Assembly (NCBI GenBank): GCA_008933995.1
Contig: WARS01000071.1
Coordinates: 4,494,652 to 4,558,651, forward strand
Direction: 5' to 3'
Origin: Datnioides undecimradiatus
Taxonomy: Eukaryota; Chordata; Actinopteri; Lobotiformes; Datnioididae
DNA: 64,000 nt
This document shows, piece after piece, positions 60,280 to 64,000 of this stretch. Position numbers and translations under genes: made by a program. The notes under the pieces are model-generated. The model did not search any database, had not been told where the DNA came from, and saw nothing but the letters and a program-made list of their open reading frames with translations. The stretch's first letter is position 1. The number at the start of each line of letters is the position of its first letter.

Positions 60280-60510
60280 TGTGCCCAGATGAATGTTAGT
60301 TTGTGTACATGAGAAGGAGAGACAGACAGGGAGGAGGGGCATTGATAACTAGGCTCAGGTGGTTAGGGACACTTTGTGTAATCCCAAACTGGGCGTGCGT
60401 GCGTTCGTGCACACGCGTGCACACACACACACACGCATGCACGTCTGTTTATTTGTGAGGGTCCCTTTTGCAAGAATGCACGCATGCATGCACGTACGCA
60501 CGCATACAAA
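59879..60510. repeat. cluster of alternating purine-pyrimidine tracts
   Basis: (GT)20 at 59879-59918, mixed GT/GC alternation at about 60066-60125, (GT)18 at 60243-60278, and CA/CG/TG alternation at about 60393-60510, including GCATGCATGCACG. Confidence 0.95.
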
Positions 60511-61411
60511 ACACCCCTCACCTGGGCTTCAGCCGCGACACGTTAATGGGAATCTACAAGTATAACTGAGGCTGAGAGACCTCCTCAGACCCCATAATAC
60601 TCCGTATGATTCAATCCAATCTGATTCCACGAGAAATACACAGCGACAGAGGCTGCGGGGAAACGCACAAGAATCCTGCAGTGAAGAGAAAAATATTAGA
60701 TTTGCCTATAAAGAAGCTCTGTGGGGTGAGAAGGAGAAAGAAAGCTGACTGATCTCCAGTGGTGTGTCTAAAAGTGCCGGGGTGTTTTTTTTGTGTTTGG
60801 CAGAAGAGGAAAAAATCAACATAATGAGCCCAAACTGCCTTTGTGTCTCACTCTCCTCGTCTCTCCTCTCCCTCCACCCTCTGTCTCTTCCTCCCTCTCA
60901 TCCCACGACTCTCAGACAGCTGCTTCTGTGCAGCCAAATTAGCTGCTCCCCAGTTGCTTTTGGAAGAACGCGAAATAAATAAGTGCTTTGCCTCCGAGGG
61001 ACGCGGCGCTCACAGGTTTCCACGTGTGAACTTTAAACGGCGCCGGATGCCGACCCCGTTCAGAGCGTAGGTAACGGTATTTGTCCACCGCAAAATCTGA
61101 CGTGGTGGCGTTTTCCCTCCCCCCCATCCCAAATCCCCCACGCAGCCTCATCCGTCACTCTGTGGCCGTATCTGTTACCACCATGTGATCCTTCTGGCTC
61201 CAAATATCCGATTTACAAGTCAGCAAGAAGGGTAATATTTCAACAGGCTGTCGGCAGACACACTGTTTAAATCACTGGCCTTATCTGGCCCGTGCTCTTT
61301 CTAATATTTTTCCTCAAATATTGCATTAGAGATATGTTATCCATCCCCGCACATTCATCTTCCTCCCTGTGTGTCTGCATATGTACCAGCAGACACAGAT
61401 AAATGTTTGCG

Positions 61412-61830
61412 GGTGTGTGTGTGTGTGTGTGCGTGCGTGCGCCTGTGTGTGTGTTCTGGCACATCAGAGGGACGGCTTTGCTCACCAGCTTTAAAGAGTG
61501 ACAGCGAGCGTTTCCTCTAATATTTGCCATGTACACACGCTGCTCTTGTGTGAATCATAACCAAGACCCAGGGCCCCCATAAACTCGTGTTTAGTATCTG
61601 CACTCCCTCGGCATCTTGAAAACAGGCAAAAGGGTAAACAGAGGGTCTGGTGTATACGGTGCAATTTACAGTTTTACATGCATATAAATATAATTCTGTT
61701 GCGCAGCGAGAGTCACGAACAGGATCGCCGACTTCTTTAACCACCAAAATACACGTTCACATATTCAGGAGCACATAAACACACACACACACACACACAG
61801 ACACGTACGCGCACACACACGCACTGTACG
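61412..61830. repeat. (GT)n and (AC)n microsatellites
   Basis: (GT)n at 61412-61431 followed by GCGTGCGT; (AC)n at 61779-61799 and a CGCACACAC continuation to about 61822. Confidence 0.94.
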
Positions 61831-62200
61831 ATACTACATCCATCACCAGGGCCCAGCCTGACAGCTTTGTCAAAGTGAGCCGCAGGGGAGAGGAGAATGG
61901 CATTGTGGGATTGAGTCCTCCCATCGGACGCTGCACTGACAGGAGAGAAGAAAGGGGAACGGAAAGAAGAGAGAGGAGGGGGGGGACCAAGTGGGGGAAA
62001 TTGGGGGAATGTGTTGCACAACCACAGCAACTGGAGAGAGAGTGGGAGAGAGGGGGGGGAGAGGGGAGAGGGTTGAACTGCCATGGGTAGCCCATCAAAA
62101 CCAGCAGCTCTCCTGCTGTAGCCTGTTTACTAAGACTGGCCTTGTGAAGGACAGACAAAGAGCATATTGCAGACCTGGCAGCATGACCGCATCACACAGC

Positions 62201-62202
<2 letters not shown>

Positions 62203-62240
<38 letters not shown>
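62203..62240. repeat. (AC)n microsatellite
   Basis: About nineteen AC units. Confidence 0.97.
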
Positions 62241-62244
<4 letters not shown>

Positions 62245-62596
62245 ACCTCCTGAGGGTCTGCCAAACTGCAGCAAACGAACCAAGGCCCTGGTTCGAACAC
62301 ACAGAGCAACAATGTACTCAGTGACAAATACACGTTAGATGCATCGACTCGCGCGCACGCACGCGCACTTGTTCACTTCTTTACCAGGCAGCTGGTGGTG
62401 CAGTGAGGTGAGCCCCACTCAAACAGGAACTATCGGTCTACACTCGCCCCAAATAAACACCTTGGCTGCTCCGCCGGGGACGGACCCAGCTGCTACCCGC
62501 CGATGTGCGGGCTCAGCTTGAAAACCTGGCGGACCACTCTTCGCCGGGTGATTGCGGCCCCATCTCACTGCTAAGGAGGAAAGGCAATTGACAAAC

Positions 62597-62598
<2 letters not shown>

Positions 62599-62634
<36 letters not shown>
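62599..62634. repeat. (AG)n microsatellite
   Basis: Eighteen AG units. Confidence 0.97.
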
Positions 62635-62637
<3 letters not shown>

Positions 62638-62973
62638 GCGCAGACATGGCCTCCCCCAATTACAGACCAAACATTGCCACTCTTTTCACTTTACTCTTCG
62701 CCTGGCTCCTGACAAACCCTGTCGCGATTCCTTCAACCAGCACTCGTGTTTCTCCCTGACACTCTCTAGGCTCTAATTAGGCTTGTAAATAATTATTGCA
62801 ATTAAAGCCTACAATTAGGAGGAGTGAAGCGCCGCCATTAGTTTCACAATAAATGTCATGAGCGTTCTGCATAGGCGCAGGAAGGAGGAAGCAGACAAAT
62901 GCCGTGCCATTATAGAGGCAGACAGACAGCGAGAGTGAAAGAGACAGAAAGAGAGAAAGGGGGAGGAGGAGGG

Positions 62974-63009
62974 AGGTGGTGGTGGTGGTGGTGGTGGTGG
63001 TGGGGGGGG
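62974..63009. repeat. (GGT)n microsatellite
   Basis: About nine GGT units ending in a G8 run. Confidence 0.95.
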
Positions 63010-64000
63010 TATATGAAGGCAGTTGACATACTCACAGCTCTTAATTATAGAGCTGATTATTCTGGCAGGATGGCTCCTGGACTGTTCCTTTGGCTCGCAC
63101 TCACAAAGCGACAAAGTGCACACAAGACGAACACACACTCCTCCCACCCCGCAAGGGAGCGCGCATCTTACAGCGGCGCGTTCGTTCTCGGCAGGCGCTT
63201 TTTAGCTTTCGTCGCATTTGGCGACGCGCGTGTAGACTCATCCGGTATAATTCTTGGGTTCAATGTTTGTTTTGCCGTCCCCAAAAATCAAGTTCCAGGT
63301 TTTACCTTCGATCTCCACAAAGCTGGGGAGCTTCCAGAGAAACAGATTCACCGGGTTCTTCCACCAGTTCGGGAACAAATCTGAGCGGCTGGGGAAAACT
63401 AAAACTCACATTCCTCCGCAGTGTTTTTTTTTTTTTAGAATCCGGGATCTATTTTTGGCTCGTCGGGAAAAATAAAGGCCGCTGACTGACATTTTCTCAG
63501 TTTTCGTTAGCAAAATTAACACAGGCGTAGATGAAAGAAAGCAAAGTAAGCAAGAATTCAGCGAGCGGCGCGGTATCAAGTCGAGACCGAGAACGGAGCT
63601 TTATTAGAGATAAACAGCACTGTTTCTAGATAATGAGGGGCTTTCAGCGAGCTGAAAGGCAGGTCTGCTACTCAAGGTGCTTACAGCGATGATTTTCCAC
63701 CTCAAATTGACCACATGCATTCAATATTTACTTCTAAACATTTGTAATTAGCCGCCTGTGTAAAACAACAGCTGGCTCCCGCACACCCTACCCCACAAAT
63801 ATGTATTTATCTCGCGCAGGATTATCCAGGACTCCCCCCACGGTTCAACAGTGCAGACAAAGTGCGGGCTGCATGTAAAAATGTGATATTAGTTCTTCAG
63901 GGGGGGCAACGTTTGTGGGTGCAACAGTCAGCCGGCTAATGGCAAACTGTGGGAGACTGCAGACAGACAGAGACAGAGGTGTCAGAGAGTCTAAGGATCA

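Larger units (their letters stand above)
50702..64000 (-). other. plxna4: plxna4 intron 5' of exon 1 (incomplete at the window edge)
   Basis: At least 13.3 kb with no recognisable sema-domain exon on the minus strand, consistent with the very long 5' introns known for plexin-A4 in vertebrates. It is dominated by microsatellites, listed separately. Long open frames across repeats (for example 54542-55174 and 55232-55969, minus strand) have low-complexity composition and no recognised domain. Confidence 0.7.

Overview
The window is animal nuclear DNA, most likely from a ray-finned (teleost) fish. It carries the middle part of one large multi-exon gene on the minus strand. I read 18 consecutive exons between 50701 and 4932. 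They splice into one open frame of 2789 coding bases (929 codons plus two bases) with GT-AG junctions and matching phases at all 17 introns. The protein is a class A plexin, and the residues around the membrane segment and the start of the cytoplasmic region fit plexin-A4 (plxna4) best. The fish assignment rests on dense CA/GT microsatellites, moderately compact introns and dispersed repeats of types I recognise from fish genomes. It is an inference.

Layout, in the direction of transcription (high to low coordinate). 64000-50702 is intron: the 5' exons with the start codon, signal peptide and sema domain lie beyond the window. 50701-42252 encodes the first PSI module (exons 1-2). 39630-32925 encodes the region between the PSI modules, PSI 2 and PSI 3 (exons 3-8). 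32925-9411 encodes the IPT/TIG domains (end of exon 8 to exon 16). 9645-9411 also encodes the transmembrane helix and the juxtamembrane helix. 7276-7134 and 5200-4932 encode the start of the cytoplasmic GAP region and stop in the conserved Leu-Leu-Leu-Arg-Arg motif. 4931-1 is intron again; the rest of the GAP domain, the Rho-GTPase-binding domain, the stop codon and the 3' UTR are outside. Exon numbers used here are local to the window.

No second gene, RNA gene, promoter or poly(A) site could be supported. The introns hold many simple repeats. Two are placed so that they could affect splicing: complementary (GU)n and (AC)n tracts flank exon 5, and a (UG)n tract sits just before the exon 10 acceptor. 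The introns also hold two copies of a non-autonomous DNA transposon with TTAA target sites and AGGGGACAT ends, resembling T2/Kolobok elements. Both carry the beginning of a THAP-type zinc-finger coding sequence. There are further diverged fish-type repeats, and a few AT-rich, non-repetitive stretches that look like conserved regulatory elements but cannot be confirmed from one sequence.

The gene would encode the signalling co-receptor for class 3 semaphorins (with neuropilins) and a direct receptor for class 6 semaphorins in growing axons. I saw no unknown biological system; the most original signals are the splice-site repeats and the THAP-bearing transposon pair.
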